NCBI RefSeq assembly: GCF_014270065.1
Contig: NZ_JACNME010000021.1
Span: 1-36,647 of the forward strand
Source: Quadrisphaera sp. RL12-1S
Lineage (GTDB): Bacteria > Actinomycetota > Actinomycetes > Actinomycetales > Quadrisphaeraceae
Length of the DNA stretch: 36,647 bases
Direction of reading: 5' to 3'
A program made the position numbers and the translations under genes. Below, in pieces: positions 23,874 to 32,001 of this stretch (position 1 is its first letter; every line of letters begins with the position of its first letter). The notes below the pieces were generated by a model. It had not been told where the DNA came from, made no database searches, and was given only the letters and a program-made list of their open reading frames with translations.

Positions 23874-24517
23874 CCGCCTCGCAGCAGCCGCAGCAGCCGC
23901 AGCAGCCGCTCGACGTGCTGGGCACCCTCGTCCACCGCACCCCGGTGGAGGTGCTCCACCTGCTGGTCTCCCCCGTGCACCGGTACTTCGGCCGCCCCAA
24001 GGACGGGCCCCTCCCCTTCGACGGCTCGAGCAGCGGCCCCACCTCGGAGGACCGGGAGACCGCCGACGTGGTCGCCGGCCGCGGCATCGTCGGGGACCGG
24101 TTCTACGGCAAGGCGGCCCACATGGACGCGGCTGTGACCCTGCTGGCGGTCGAGGCGCTCGAGGCGGTGGCCGCCCAGCTGGGCGCCGCTCCCTTCGACC
24201 CGCTGCTCGCCCGGCGCAACGCGGTGCTGCGCGGCGCGGAGCTGGAGCCGCTGCGCGGCCGCACCTTCGCGCTGGACTGCGGTGACGGCCCCGTGCTCCT
24301 GGCCGGCCGCAGGCCCGCGGCGCCCTGCGCGTGGATGGACCGCCAGCTCGCGCCCGGTGCGCACGCCGCGCTGCGGGGCCGGGGAGGGCTGCGCTGCGAG
24401 CCGCTCAGCTCGGGCCGCCTGCGCCGCGGACCCGCGGTCCTGCTCTCCGACGTCGCGCTCGACCCGGCGCGCGCCGGGGACGCGGTGCTGCCGCGCGGAG
24501 GCCGGCGCCTCCCCTGA
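23870..24517 (+). CDS. MOSC-domain protein
   Basis: The 215 residues from GTG 23870 include a MOSC-type domain. GIVGDRFYGKAAHMDAAVTLL (72-92) corresponds to the G..GD.......R.v.ll segment, FDPLLARRNAVLRGAELEPLRGRTFAL (109-135) matches the R.N....G..L..L.g..f segment, and Cys153 in PAAPCAWM matches the conserved Cys thought to carry sulfur. MOSC proteins transfer sulfur in molybdenum cofactor maturation or reduce N-hydroxylated compounds. The GRLRRGPAVLLS end is also usual. A 3x Gln-Gln-Pro stretch opens the protein. It is coupled by a four-base overlap to the GT2-like gene, an unexplained pairing. It has no transmembrane segments, and no Mo-cofactor gene is nearby. Confidence 0.75.
   Translation: MTASQQPQQPQQPLDVLGTLVHRTPVEVLHLLVSPVHRYFGRPKDGPLPFDGSSSGPTSEDRETADVVAGRGIVGDRFYGKAAHMDAAVTLLAVEALEAVAAQLGAAPFDPLLARRNAVLRGAELEPLRGRTFALDCGDGPVLLAGRRPAAPCAWMDRQLAPGAHAALRGRGGLRCEPLSSGRLRRGPAVLLSDVALDPARAGDAVLPRGGRRLP
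23882..23908. repeat. Three 9-base tandem repeats (CAGCAGCCG)
   Basis: Three exact copies of CAGCAGCCG lie at the start of the MOSC gene and encode Gln-Gln-Pro three times. Such tandem 9-mers can change copy number by slippage without shifting the frame, so the N-terminal length may vary among strains. Confidence 0.8.
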
Positions 24518-24614
24518 CGCCCCACCGCACCCGCCCCCGCGGCCCGCGAGGTTCCCCGTGGACCCACCGGCGTGGCGCCGCGGATCCGGGTGCCCGCGTG
24601 CCTAGCGTGCTCGA

Positions 24615-25559
24615 GTGACCGCACTGCCGGACATCCCGCACCCCTCCCGCTCCCTCCTGGACGAGCTGGTGCTGCTGGAGGGCGGTACCGAGGCTCCCCC
24701 GTCACGGCGGACGGGGCCCGGCCTCGAGCTGGTCACGGCCCCGCCCGCGCGCACGCCGTTCGTGGTGCGCGCGTGCGCCCGCGCCCGCGGCACCGCCTCG
24801 CTGGTGGGCGCCGGGCTGGTGGCCTCCGGCGTGGCGCTGCACCTGCTGCCGCTGCCGTGGCCGCAGCTGGCCGGCCAGGCCGCGACGGTGGCCGGCCTCG
24901 CGGGCGTGCTCCTCGTGGCCGTGGCCGCACTGCTGTCGGTGCTCGCTCCCCGGGGCCGCTGGTCGTCGCTGCAGCTGGTGTCGGCGCCGCTGGCGGGCAA
25001 CTGCGTGGAAGCCGACGACCTCTCCTCCACCGGCCCGGGCTCGTACGGCCGGGCGCACGCCGTGGGCCTGGTGCTCGACGTCGCCGTCCCCGACCCGGCC
25101 GCTGTGCCGGTGCCCGGCCGCCGCGCTGCCGCCGCCCGCCGCCTGGGCCTGCTGCCCGTGGGCGACGCCGCGACCTTCGGCGAGCCGGTGCTGTGCCCCG
25201 CCGACGCCACCGTGCTGCGCGTCGTGGAGGGCGCGCGCGACCACGCCTGCCGCCAGGGCCGCCTGGCCCGCGCCGCCGGCGGCCTGCTGGACGCCGCGCG
25301 CGAGCTGGTCGGGGCGCGCGCCGTGCTCGGCAACCACGTGGTGCTGGACTGCGGGGGCGGCCGGTACGCCGTCCTGCCGCACCTGCAGCGCCGCTCCGTG
25401 CGGGTCAGCCCCGGTGACCGCGTGCTGCCCGGCCAGGTGGTGGCGGCGGTCGGCTGCTCCGGCGCCGTCCCCGAGCCGCAGGCCCAGCTGCTCGTGGTGG
25501 ACACCCCGCACCTGCGCATGGCCGCCGGCATCCCGGTCCGGGTGGCCCCGGTCGCCTGA
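24615..25559 (+). CDS. M23/LytM-like membrane protein lacking zinc ligands
   Basis: The protein has 314 residues from GTG 24615. A cytoplasmic N-terminus is followed by two helices (about 60-80 and 85-110) and a C-terminal domain (about 180-310) with the LytM/duplicated-hybrid architecture: FGEPVLCPADATVLRVVEG, NHVVLDCGGGRYAVLPHLQRRSVRVSPGDRVLPGQVVAAVGCSGA, then EPQAQLLVVDTP. Active M23 enzymes need H...D near the first motif and HxH in the last; here the first pair is absent and HxH reads QAQ, leaving only His256 of YAxLxHLQ. It is therefore probably a non-catalytic LytM-type activator or regulator, like the EnvC/NlpD class. The gap before it (97 bases) follows the MOSC stop and has no clear structure. 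A strong terminator follows. Confidence 0.7.
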   Translation: MTALPDIPHPSRSLLDELVLLEGGTEAPPSRRTGPGLELVTAPPARTPFVVRACARARGTASLVGAGLVASGVALHLLPLPWPQLAGQAATVAGLAGVLLVAVAALLSVLAPRGRWSSLQLVSAPLAGNCVEADDLSSTGPGSYGRAHAVGLVLDVAVPDPAAVPVPGRRAAAARRLGLLPVGDAATFGEPVLCPADATVLRVVEGARDHACRQGRLARAAGGLLDAARELVGARAVLGNHVVLDCGGGRYAVLPHLQRRSVRVSPGDRVLPGQVVAAVGCSGAVPEPQAQLLVVDTPHLRMAAGIPVRVAPVA

Positions 25560-25603
25560 GGACGACGACGAGGGCGGCCCCGCCCGTCCGGGCCCCGCAC
25601 CAC

Positions 25604-25631
25604 GACCCCCGCGCCACCTGGCGCGGGGGTC
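25604..25631. terminator. Strong hairpin terminator after the M23-like gene
   Basis: GACCCCCGCGCC (25604-25615) and GGCGCGGGGGTC (25620-25631) form a perfect 12-bp stem with an ACCT loop, followed by TTCTC. It lies 44 bases after the M23-like stop and 28 bases before the purB start, so it probably ends the first transcript. Confidence 0.85.
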
Positions 25632-25658
25632 TTCTCGCGCCTGGGAGGATGAGGCTCC

Positions 25659-27098
25659 GTGAGCACTCCCACGCCTGCTGCTGCGCCGTCGTCGTCGTCC
25701 GCGCCGTCGTCCGCGCCCCTGGCGGACGCCGGCTACGCCCTCGGGGCCCTCGACGGCCGCTACCGCGCCACCGTCTCCCCGCTCGTGGAGCACCTGTCCG
25801 AGGCCGCCCTCAACCGCGAGCGGCTGCGGGTGGAGGTCGAGTGGCTGGTGCACCTGACCGCCACGGGCGCGGTGCCGGGAGCGCGGCGCCTCACCGAGGA
25901 CGAGGTCGCCTCCGTGCGCGGCCTGGTCGACGGGTTCGGCGCTGGCGTCGTGGAGGAGATGGCGGCCATCGAGCGGGAGACGGTGCACGACGTCAAGGCC
26001 GTGGAGGTGTGGCTGCGCCGCCAGCTGGCCGGCGGGTCGGCAGCCGACCTCGTCGAGCTGGTGCACTTCTGCCTGACCAGCGAGGACGTCAACAACCTCT
26101 CCTACGCGCTCATGGTCCGCGGCGCCGTGCAGCAGGTGTGGCTGCCGGCCGCGCGGTCCCTGCACGCGCAGCTGGTGCAGATGGCCCACGACTCCGCTGG
26201 CGCCGCCGCGCTGGCCCGCACGCACGGCCAGCCCGCCACCCCCACCACGCTGGGCAAGGAGCTGGCGGTGACCGCCGCCCGCTTGGACCGCCAGCTGCGC
26301 CGGGTGGAGCGCGCCGACTTCCTCGGCAAGCTCAACGGCGCCACCGGCACCTACGCGGCGCACGTCGTCGCCGTGCCCACCACGGACTGGCAGGAGGTCT
26401 CCCGCACGTTCGTAGAGGGCCTGGGTCTGCAGTGGAACCCACTGACCACCCAGATCGAGAGCCACGACTGGCAGGCGGAGCTCTACAGCGACGTCGCGCG
26501 GTTCAACCGGGTCCTGCACGACCTGTGCACCGACGTGTGGAGCTACATCTCGCTGGGCTACTTCGCGCAGGTGCGCGGCCAGGGCACGGTCGGCTCCAGC
26601 ACCATGCCGCACAAGGTCAACCCGATCCGCTTCGAGAACGCCGAGGCGAACCTCGAGGTCTCCAGCGCCCTGCTCGACGTGCTCGCCTCCACGCTGGTGA
26701 CCTCGCGGCTGCAGCGCGACCTCACCGACTCCTCCATGCAGCGCAACATCGGCACCGCGTTCGGGCACTCCCTGCTGGCGGTGGACAACGTGCGCAAGGG
26801 CCTGGCCGGCCTCGACGTCGACCCGGCGGCCCTCGCGCGGGACCTCGACGCCAACTGGGAGGTGCTCGGCGAGGCGGTCCAGTCCGTCATGCGCGCGGCG
26901 TCGGTGGCGGGCGTGCCCGGCATGGACGACCCGTACTCCCGCCTCAAGGAGCTGACCCGCGGTCGACGCGTTGACGCCGAGGGCATGCGCGCCTTCGTCT
27001 CCGGCCTGGGCCTGCCGGACGACGCCCGCGACCGCCTGCTGGCGCTCACCCCGGGCACCTACACCGGCATCGCCGAGCAGCTCGCGCGCACCGTCTGA
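25659..27098 (+). CDS. purB: Adenylosuccinate lyase
   Basis: The 479-residue enzyme of the fumarase/aspartase superfamily splits SAICAR to AICAR and adenylosuccinate to AMP, each with release of fumarate. The opening YALGALDGRYRATVSPLVEHLSE belongs to the long PurB form. The superfamily signature SSTMPHKVNPIRFENAE lies at about 312-328 (the flexible catalytic loop with the catalytic Ser), and ARTHGQPATPTTLGKE gives the catalytic His region. The first 24 residues (Pro/Ser/Ala-rich) are an extra tail not needed by the fold, so the true start could be later; GTG 25659 has GGAGG about ten bases upstream. It has its own terminators on both sides and so appears monocistronic; no other pur gene is nearby. 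Confidence 0.95.
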   Translation: MSTPTPAAAPSSSSAPSSAPLADAGYALGALDGRYRATVSPLVEHLSEAALNRERLRVEVEWLVHLTATGAVPGARRLTEDEVASVRGLVDGFGAGVVEEMAAIERETVHDVKAVEVWLRRQLAGGSAADLVELVHFCLTSEDVNNLSYALMVRGAVQQVWLPAARSLHAQLVQMAHDSAGAAALARTHGQPATPTTLGKELAVTAARLDRQLRRVERADFLGKLNGATGTYAAHVVAVPTTDWQEVSRTFVEGLGLQWNPLTTQIESHDWQAELYSDVARFNRVLHDLCTDVWSYISLGYFAQVRGQGTVGSSTMPHKVNPIRFENAEANLEVSSALLDVLASTLVTSRLQRDLTDSSMQRNIGTAFGHSLLAVDNVRKGLAGLDVDPAALARDLDANWEVLGEAVQSVMRAASVAGVPGMDDPYSRLKELTRGRRVDAEGMRAFVSGLGLPDDARDRLLALTPGTYTGIAEQLARTV

Positions 27099-27118
27099 GA
27101 CCTCGACCGCCGCGGCAG

Positions 27119-27152
27119 GACGGCCCCGGACCCGAGCGGGTCCGGGGCCGTC
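27119..27152. terminator. Strong bidirectional terminator between purB and the aldo/keto reductase
   Basis: GACGGCCCCGGACCC (27119-27133) and GGGTCCGGGGCCGTC (27138-27152) form a perfect 15-bp stem with a GAGC loop. It lies between the converging stops of purB (27098) and the aldo/keto reductase (27163) and would work on both transcripts. Confidence 0.9.
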
Positions 27153-27162
27153 GCCGCCGCGG

Positions 27163-28134
27163 TCAGAGGCCGGCGGTGGTGATGCTCTCCCGCTCGTCGG
27201 CGGACAGCTCCACCGCGGTGACCGCCAGCAGAGCGGGCAGCTGCTGCGGCGTGCGCGCCGAGGCGATGGGCACCGCGCCCTGGGCGCGCAGCCACGCCAG
27301 CGCCACCGTGCTCAGCTCCGCTCCGCGGGCCTGCGCCACAGCGCGGACGGCGTCCAGCACGGCCCAGCTGCGCTCGTCGCTGTAGCGCTTCCCCACGCCG
27401 TCGGCGCGCACCGACTCCGGCACCTCCCCGCCGCGGGAGTACTTGCCGGTGAGGAAGCCGGAGGCCAGCGCGCCGTAGGGCATGGCGAGCAGGCCGTGGC
27501 GGCGGCAGGCGTCCACCACCGACGGGTCGGTGCGGGTCACGGCGCTGCCGGCGTTCTGCACCGCGACCGGGCCGGGCAGTCCGGCCTCCTGGGCGGCGGC
27601 CACGGCGCCGTCGATGCGCTCGGCGCTCCAGTTGCTCACCGCCCACGCGCGGGCCCGGCCGCTGGTCACCGTGGCGGCGAAGGCCCTCACGACCTCCTCG
27701 ACCGGGCGGTGCTCCTGGTCGCGGTGGGCGTAGTACAGCGCCACGGAGTCCTGGCCGAGACGTCCCAGCGAGGCGTCCAGGGCGGCGTCGACGGCGGACG
27801 GCGAGAGCTCGGCGCCCTCGGCGGCCCCGGTCTTGGTGGCCACGTGCACGGCCCCGCCCCCGGGGTGGCGGTCCGCGAGCCACCGGCCGATCACGGTCTC
27901 GCTCTCGCCCCCGTGGTGGCCGGGGACCCACGCGGAGTAGACGTCGGCGGTGTCGACGAGGTTGCCGCCCGCCTCGGCGTAGGCGTCGAGGACGGCGCGG
28001 GAGGCCTCCTCGTCGGCGCTCCAGCCGAAGACGTTGCCGCCGAGGCAGAGGGGGTGCAGGTCGATGCCGGTGTCACCGAGGGGCACCGCACCGGTGCCGC
28101 TGGCCGTGGTGCTCGTGCTGGGGAGGCTGGTCAT
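27163..28134 (-). CDS. Aldo/keto reductase
   Basis: The 323-residue NADPH-dependent oxidoreductase has a TIM-barrel fold. The catalytic tetrad is visible: Asp61 and Tyr66 in LVDTADVYS, Lys101 in VATKTG and His137 in YYAHRDQ. The opening PLGDTGIDLHPLCLGGNVFGW and NWSAERI motif match the AKR11/12 group of bacterial proteins related to YajO and Tas, which reduce sugar- or aldehyde-type carbonyls; the substrate is not readable. It is cytoplasmic. ATG 28134 is the natural start. A small membrane protein gene lies 58 bases upstream on the same strand and may share its transcript. It converges with purB across a shared terminator. Confidence 0.92.
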   Translation of the reverse strand: MTSLPSTSTTASGTGAVPLGDTGIDLHPLCLGGNVFGWSADEEASRAVLDAYAEAGGNLVDTADVYSAWVPGHHGGESETVIGRWLADRHPGGGAVHVATKTGAAEGAELSPSAVDAALDASLGRLGQDSVALYYAHRDQEHRPVEEVVRAFAATVTSGRARAWAVSNWSAERIDGAVAAAQEAGLPGPVAVQNAGSAVTRTDPSVVDACRRHGLLAMPYGALASGFLTGKYSRGGEVPESVRADGVGKRYSDERSWAVLDAVRAVAQARGAELSTVALAWLRAQGAVPIASARTPQQLPALLAVTAVELSADERESITTAGL

Positions 28135-28192
28135 GTCTCCGCCCTACCCCGCGGGCCCCGTCCGGACACCTGGGCCGGACCGGGTCGACCGC

Positions 28193-28378
28193 TCAGCGGC
28201 GGGGACGCTCCTGGCCGGGGGGCACCGCCTGGTCCCACCCCTTGAGGACGGGCTCGCGCAGGTGCTCGCGGGGACCCTCGCGGCGCTCCTTGGACGCGGA
28301 CCGGGCGACCAGCGCGACGAAGAGCGCGATGGCCACGATCGTTCCCCACAGGACGAAGCCCACGATGCCGGTGCTCAC
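28193..28378 (-). CDS. Small single-pass membrane protein (61 residues), unknown function
   Basis: GTG 28378 opens a 61-residue protein: one hydrophobic helix at about 5-25 (IVGFVLWGTIVAIALFVALVA), then a strongly charged tail (RSASKERREGPREHLREP, ending PGQERPRR). The charges predict a cytoplasmic C-terminus. A segment of this kind with Trp-rich turns could bind nucleic acid or the membrane, but I recognise no family. It is 58 bases upstream of the aldo/keto reductase on the same strand and divergent from the CPBP gene. A longer open frame runs into the CPBP gene and is unlikely. GTGGTGGG lies just upstream of the start. Confidence 0.55.
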   Translation of the reverse strand: MSTGIVGFVLWGTIVAIALFVALVARSASKERREGPREHLREPVLKGWDQAVPPGQERPRR

Positions 28379-28483
28379 CCCACCACGGTAAGACCGCCAG
28401 ATGGGTGCCGCAGACCACCGAGCGCTGGGGTCCCCCACCGGGGTTCCCAGCGGGCTCCCAGCGCACGCACGGACACTGGGCCC

Positions 28484-29359
28484 GTGACGCAGGTGGAGCG
28501 CTCCGAGGCCGCCGGGCCCGTCGAGGAGGCCGCCGAGCAGCAGCTCGACCGGGGGCGGGTCCTCGGGGAGGTCCTGCTCGTGGCCGCGCTGTCGCTGGGC
28601 CGCTCCGGCGTGTACGCCGTCGTCCAGCTCATCGCCCTGGCGACGGCTGCCGGCGGGGTCGCCGCCGGCACAGCCACCCTCAACCCCTCGCGCAGCCCGC
28701 GCCCCTACCTCGACCTCACCTACCAGCTGCTCGGCATCGGGTTCGCCCTGGTGCCGGTCCTGCTGTGCCTGTTCCTGCTCGCCGGCGGCACGTCGGGTCG
28801 CGGGCGGCTGCTCCCGGCGGTGGGCCGGGTCTGCCACCGGACCGGCTTCGACCTGCGCCGCCCCGGCCGAGACCTGCTGCACGGGGTCGGGCTGGCCGCC
28901 GCCATCGGGATCCCCGGGCTCGGCCTGTACTTCCTGGGGCGCGCCGTCGGGATCACCGCGCAGGTGCAGGCCTCGGCGCTGGGCGGTGACTGGTGGACGG
29001 TCCCGGTGCTCGTCCTCTCCGCGGCGCAGAACGCCGTGCTCGAGGAGGTGGTGGTGGTCGCCTACCTCCTCGACCGGCTGCCCCGTCTCGGGCTGCGCCG
29101 CCCGGCGTGGCTCGGCCGCCTGTCTCCGCAGGCCTGGACGGTGGCGTGGGTCGTGGCGGCCAGCGCGCTGCTGCGCGGCAGCTACCACCTCTACCAGGGG
29201 TACGGCCCCGGCTTCGGCAACGTGGTGATGGGCGTGGTCTTCGCCCTCGTCTACTGGCGCACGCGCCGCGTCATGCCGCTGGTGGTCGCCCACACGCTGC
29301 TCGACGTCGTCGCGTTCGTCGGGTACCAGTACCTCGCGGGACCGCTCGGGCTGACCTGA
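28484..29359 (+). CDS. CPBP-family intramembrane protease-like protein
   Basis: The 291-residue polytopic membrane protein starts at GTG 28484. It has about eight helices, and the C-terminal half carries the CPBP (Abi/CAAX-type) motifs: EEVVVVAYLLDRL (first motif), RGSYHLYQG (second) and GNVVMGVVFALVYWRTRRVMPLVVAHTLLDVV, with the His of the third motif and the Asp after it. The usual EExxxR has Val in place of the Arg, a change seen in several actinobacterial members. Eukaryotic relatives cut prenylated CAAX proteins; bacterial ones often serve in bacteriocin self-immunity or have unknown substrates. An upstream extension to 28034 lies inside the aldo/keto reductase gene and is rejected. Confidence 0.85.
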   Translation: MTQVERSEAAGPVEEAAEQQLDRGRVLGEVLLVAALSLGRSGVYAVVQLIALATAAGGVAAGTATLNPSRSPRPYLDLTYQLLGIGFALVPVLLCLFLLAGGTSGRGRLLPAVGRVCHRTGFDLRRPGRDLLHGVGLAAAIGIPGLGLYFLGRAVGITAQVQASALGGDWWTVPVLVLSAAQNAVLEEVVVVAYLLDRLPRLGLRRPAWLGRLSPQAWTVAWVVAASALLRGSYHLYQGYGPGFGNVVMGVVFALVYWRTRRVMPLVVAHTLLDVVAFVGYQYLAGPLGLT

Positions 29360-29412
29360 CCGGGCGGCCTCCGGCACCCGGTCCGCGGCAGCCGGCGGGT
29401 CGGCCCGGCAGG

Positions 29413-30186
29413 TCAGCCCAGCAGGTCGGCGAGCGCGTCCAGGCCCGGTACCACCAGGTCCGGCTCCGCCATGACCTGCGGGTAGGGCGTCCCGCCCGAC
29501 CTGTCGACCCACGCCGTCGACAGGCCGGCGCGCGCCGCGCCGTCGACGTCCCACGGGTGCACGGCCACGAGGAGGGCCTCGGCCGGGGAGGCACCGACCT
29601 GGTCCAGGGCCCAGGCGTACGTGCTCGCGGACGGCTTCCAGAGGCCACCCGGAGCGTCGGCCACCGACAGCGCCCCCTCCACGAGGTCCCCGGCGCCGCC
29701 CGAGCGCAGCAGCCGGTCGGTGGTGCCGCCGGCGCCCTGGCTCAGGGGCACCAGCCTCAGCCCGCGCTGCCGCAGCGCCGCCAGCCCGGGGACGACGTCG
29801 GGGTGCAGCGGCAGCGACCCGACCGCGTCGACCACGGCCACCGCGCCGGCCTCGACGTGGTCGGCGGCCACGCCGGCGCCCGCGAGAGCCGTGCGCGCCC
29901 CGGCCAGGGCGACGTCGGCGAAGCGGGCCGGGGCGCCGTGCAGGGTCAGCGCGAGCCCGTCGCGGAGCACCCCGGCGAACCAGGCCGCCGCGATGTGGCC
30001 GGGCGCTCCGGCGTCCTGGAAGGCCGCCGCCAGGGCGGAGGTGTCGCTGAGGGTCTCGTTGACGTCGAGCAGCACCACCCGCAGGGGCGGCTGCCCGGCG
30101 CCGGCGTCGAGGGGGTCGGCGGGGCCGTGCTCCACGTCGCCGGGAGAGGGCTGGGCGAAGCGGTCGTCGGCGGGGAGCGTGCTCAC
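29413..30186 (-). CDS. HAD-superfamily hydrolase, haloacid-dehalogenase-like
   Basis: The protein has 257 residues from GTG 30186; GTG 30201 adds five. The HAD core has motif I LLDVNETLSD (nucleophile Asp near 41), motif II in LVPLSQGAGG, motif III Lys in WKPSASTYAWAL, and motif IV in AVHPWDVDGAARAGLSTAWVDR. The DVNET form and the HPWDxxGA segment are typical of type II L-2-haloacid dehalogenase-like members. True dehalogenases have a Thr/Asn pair after the nucleophile and a Lys pair; activity here could be phosphatase or dehalogenase. The first 35 residues are an unstructured extension, so a later start is possible. It lies 46 bases past the ABC exporter stop on the same strand and may be in its transcript. 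Confidence 0.83.
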   Translation of the reverse strand: MSTLPADDRFAQPSPGDVEHGPADPLDAGAGQPPLRVVLLDVNETLSDTSALAAAFQDAGAPGHIAAAWFAGVLRDGLALTLHGAPARFADVALAGARTALAGAGVAADHVEAGAVAVVDAVGSLPLHPDVVPGLAALRQRGLRLVPLSQGAGGTTDRLLRSGGAGDLVEGALSVADAPGGLWKPSASTYAWALDQVGASPAEALLVAVHPWDVDGAARAGLSTAWVDRSGGTPYPQVMAEPDLVVPGLDALADLLG

Positions 30187-30246
30187 CTCACGAGCCTGCA
30201 CGCCGGACGCCGTGACCGCCCCCGGGGACCGGCGGGGCGGACGGCC

Positions 30247-32001
30247 TCAGTCGGCCACGAGCAGCTGCGTCGCGGCGAGCTCGCGGTACAGGGGTGTGCT
30301 GACCAGGAGGTCCGCGTGGCGGCCGACCCCCACCACGCGTCCGGAGTCGAGGACGACGATCTGGTCGGCGTCGACCACCGTCGAGAGGCGGTGCGCCACC
30401 ACCACGAGCGCCGTCGAGCGGCGCTGCACCGCGTCGAGGGCTCGCGCGAGCGCCGCCTCGTTGCGGGCGTCGAGGCTCGCGGTGGGCTCGTCGAGCAGCA
30501 GCAGCTCGGGACGGGCCAGCAGGGACCGGCAGATGGCCAGGCGCTGGCGCTCGCCCCCGGACAGCAGCACGCCGCCCTCCCCGACCGGCGCGTCCAGGCC
30601 CAGCGAGGAGCGCAGCGCGAGCTCTGACAGCCCCACGGCCGCGAGCACGTCGGCGACGTCGTCGTCCGTGGCGCGCGGGGCCGCCAGCAGGAGGTTCTCG
30701 CGCAGCGTGCCGGCGAGCACGGGCGCCTCCTGCTCGACGTACCCGAGGCGGGCGCGCAGCGCCGCCCGCGGCAGGTCGCGCAGGTCGGTGCCGTCCAGGC
30801 GGATGCCGCCCTCGACGGGGTCGCCGAACCGCTCCAGGAGGCCGAGCAGGGTCGACTTGCCGGCCCCCGAGGGCCCGACGAGCGCGGTCCGGGTGCCCCG
30901 TTCCACGCGGAACGAGACGCCCTCCAGCACGCGCCGGTCGCTGCCGGGGTGGGCGAAGGCGACGTCGTCCAGCTCGAGCAGGGGCGCGGGGACGCGCTGG
31001 GGCGCGGGGGCGGGCCGGGGCCCCGGGTCCTCCTCGTCAAGGGCCAGGACCTCCTCGACGCGGGAGAGCGCGCCCAGGCCGAGCTGCAGCTGGGAGTAGG
31101 CCCCCAGGAGCTGGCCCAGCGGCACCACCAGCAGGAACAGGTAGAGGACGAAGGCCACCAGGTCCGCCACGGACAGCGCGCCGCTGGCGACGCGGTACCC
31201 GCCGACGCCGAGCACGGCCACGAAGGCCCCCTGGACCGCGACACCCACGAGCGGGGAGATCGCGGCCTGCACGCGGGCCGCGCGCACGCCCGCGTCGTAG
31301 GCCTGCTCCGCTGCCCTGCCGACCACCTCGACCTCGCGGTCGGTGGCCCCGGAGGCCCGCAGGGTGCGCACCGCGCCGAGGGCCCGCTCCACGGCGGCCG
31401 TCATCGCCCCCACCCGCTCCTGGGAGGCGCGCGCCAGCTCCCGCAGACGACGGCCGACGGCGACGCCCGCCACCGCGCCCACGGCCACCGCGACCAGCGT
31501 CACGGCGAGCAGCACCGGGTCGACCAGCGCCATGGCCACCACCGCGCCCGCCGCCAGCAGCGCCGAGGACGCCACCTCCACCAGGCCGGAGGTGACGACG
31601 GCGCGCAGCAGCGTGGTGTCGGAGCCCACGCGGGAGATGAGGTCACCGGTGCGGCGCCCGGCCAGCTCCGCCACGGGCAGGCGCAGCAGGCGACCGACCA
31701 GGCGGCGACGGGTGGCGAGGACCACGCCCTCGGCGGTGCGCTGCAGCAGGTACTGCTGGACGGCCCCGACCAGCGAGCCCGCCACCAGCACCACGACGAC
31801 GGCGACGACGGCCGCTCCCGTGGGGGCGCCCACCTGGACGGCGTCGATGACGCGGCGGACCAGGAGCGGCTGGGCCAGCCCGGTGGCAGCGGTGACGAGG
31901 GACAGGCCCGCTGCGGCGGCCAGGGCGCCCCGGTGCTCGCGCAGGTGCGGCAGGAGCGCCCGCAGACCCGGGGTGGGCCCCGCGGCCCTGCTGCTGGTCA
32001 T
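30247..32001 (-). CDS. ABC exporter half-transporter (fused TMD and NBD)
   Basis: The 584-residue protein has six transmembrane helices (about 25-305) and an ATP-binding domain (340-584). Motifs: Walker A GPSGAGKS at 376-383, Q-loop YVEQEAP near 421, signature LSGGERQ at 480-486, Walker B LLLLDEP at 500-506, H-loop His537 in VAHRLST. The D-loop is SLDARN. The layout is that of a homodimeric (or paired heterodimeric) multidrug or lipid exporter; both catalytic sites look complete, so a homodimer is possible. ATG 32001 overlaps the PAP2 stop in ATGA; a longer frame upstream lies in the PAP2 gene. As it follows a lycopene cyclase and a PAP2 phosphatase, it may carry a lipid or isoprenoid substrate. 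Confidence 0.92.
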   Translation of the reverse strand: MTSSRAAGPTPGLRALLPHLREHRGALAAAAGLSLVTAATGLAQPLLVRRVIDAVQVGAPTGAAVVAVVVVLVAGSLVGAVQQYLLQRTAEGVVLATRRRLVGRLLRLPVAELAGRRTGDLISRVGSDTTLLRAVVTSGLVEVASSALLAAGAVVAMALVDPVLLAVTLVAVAVGAVAGVAVGRRLRELARASQERVGAMTAAVERALGAVRTLRASGATDREVEVVGRAAEQAYDAGVRAARVQAAISPLVGVAVQGAFVAVLGVGGYRVASGALSVADLVAFVLYLFLLVVPLGQLLGAYSQLQLGLGALSRVEEVLALDEEDPGPRPAPAPQRVPAPLLELDDVAFAHPGSDRRVLEGVSFRVERGTRTALVGPSGAGKSTLLGLLERFGDPVEGGIRLDGTDLRDLPRAALRARLGYVEQEAPVLAGTLRENLLLAAPRATDDDVADVLAAVGLSELALRSSLGLDAPVGEGGVLLSGGERQRLAICRSLLARPELLLLDEPTASLDARNEAALARALDAVQRRSTALVVVAHRLSTVVDADQIVVLDSGRVVGVGRHADLLVSTPLYRELAATQLLVAD

